From Prosopocoilus inquinatus (Eukaryota; Arthropoda; Insecta; Coleoptera; Lucanidae), in assembly GCA_036172665.1 (NCBI GenBank), contig JAYKNF010000030.1, positions 62,001-126,000 on the forward strand: 64,000 nucleotides of DNA, in the 5' to 3' direction. Under the pieces are notes generated by a model that was given only the letters and a program-made list of their open reading frames with translations, did not search any database and was not told the origin of the DNA. Shown here one piece after another: positions 63,941 through 64,000 of this stretch. The position numbers were made by a program, and so were the translations under genes. How positions within the stretch are numbered: the first letter of the stretch is position 1; every line of letters starts with the position of its first letter.

Positions 63941-64000
63941 GAAGTACGAAGTTCTCGGACGCAGCAGAAGCTGGAAATAGTTTTGAACGAAATAACACCT
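63941..64000 (+). repeat. Probable ninth truncated monomer, cut by window end
   Basis: The last bases read AATAACACCT. ACACCT occurs in this window only in truncated monomers. The 7644-bp-offset copy also predicts a deletion junction near 64025. The deletion itself is outside the window. Confidence 0.7.

Larger units (their letters stand above)
1..64000 (+). repeat. 149-bp satellite array, whole window
   Basis: The whole window is a head-to-tail array of a 149-bp monomer, all in one orientation. The landmark GAGATACGAAG recurs at 11, 160, 309 and 458, and the phase can be followed to 63941. From 11 to 63047 the distance equals 426 monomers once the visible indels are included, giving about 432 in all. 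No unique spacer, mobile element, inverted segment, tRNA, rRNA or telomeric repeat interrupts it. Since 149 is not a multiple of three, every reading frame rotates from monomer to monomer and meets stops. The organisation is that of a eukaryotic centromeric or pericentromeric satellite. Species and chromosomal position cannot be determined here. Confidence 0.98.
52358..64000 (+). repeat. Right end of the mosaic region
   Basis: About 79 monomers built from the 6154-, 4864-, 1788- and 7644-bp-offset copies. It has two truncated monomers (56.3 and 57.6 kb) and the start of a third at the window edge. Nothing other than satellite is present. Confidence 0.82.
61368..64000 (+). repeat. 7644-bp-offset duplication, copy 2 (runs off the window)
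   Basis: Second copy of 53724-56356, still matching at the window edge. One difference seen is CCTTACTTATC here against CCTTTCTTATC near 56244. Confidence 0.87.

Noticed and set aside
1..64000. Tandem protein-repeat gene (such as a repetitive surface or silk protein)
   Set aside because: 149 is not divisible by three, stops occur within one or two monomers in all frames, and indels are not multiples of three in most cases.
1..64000. rDNA spacer subrepeats or a telomere-associated array
   Set aside because: No rRNA coding sequence and no short telomeric repeat occurs anywhere in the window. A location near either cannot be excluded but has no support here.

Overview
The window is satellite DNA from end to end. 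It is one uninterrupted, head-to-tail, same-strand array of a 149-bp monomer. Walking the repeat phase from the GAGATACGAAG landmark at position 11, I count about 432 monomers. Every departure from a strict 149-bp phase is explained by a short list of indels: eight 52-bp deletions, eight 3-bp deletions, a few 1-2 bp changes. I found no protein-coding gene, RNA gene, transposon, CRISPR array, inversion or unique spacer. The consensus is about 38% G+C with 9 CpG against about 5.4 expected (hand count), so CpG is enriched. A long array with higher-order repeats (HORs) indicates a eukaryotic centromeric or heterochromatic satellite. CpG excess leans towards an invertebrate with little germline methylation decay, such as a hymenopteran-like genome, but the species cannot be named from this sequence.

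Layout. (1) 1-8653: mixed monomers with overlapping duplications, the clearest a 13-monomer (1937 bp) tandem copy. (2) 8654-21299: a regular core of an 11-monomer HOR of 1636 bp. It has seven full units, interrupted once by a hybrid 8-monomer unit (11926-13117) made by a 4464-bp tandem duplication. An eighth full unit lies at 24876-26511. (3) 21300-29504: HOR remnants and a mixed module, duplicated at a 5212-bp offset (19457-24292 and 24669-29504). (4) 29505-64000: a mosaic of longer duplications (offsets 6504, 5163, 10676, 5409, 4864, 6154, 1788 and 7644 bp), marked by eight copies of a 97-bp truncated monomer that does not occur before 29.8 kb. The window ends inside what is probably a ninth.

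Monomers fall into three recurrent haplotypes: alpha (CACGTGTT, TCGACCC, TTACAATGG), beta (CACGTATT, GTGATG, TCGATCC, CTTGTT, TTACGATGG) and gamma (GTGTTG with CATATT). Nested copies sharing private mutations suggest repeated recent unequal exchange, with the array turning over in blocks of 11 to about 36 monomers. Nothing here encodes a protein pathway. Any function would be structural, such as centromere or heterochromatin, possibly through recurrent motifs: a CACGTG palindrome and a half-matching CENP-B-box-like site. All alignments were read by eye, so duplication boundaries may be off by a few bases and sequence differences may have been missed.
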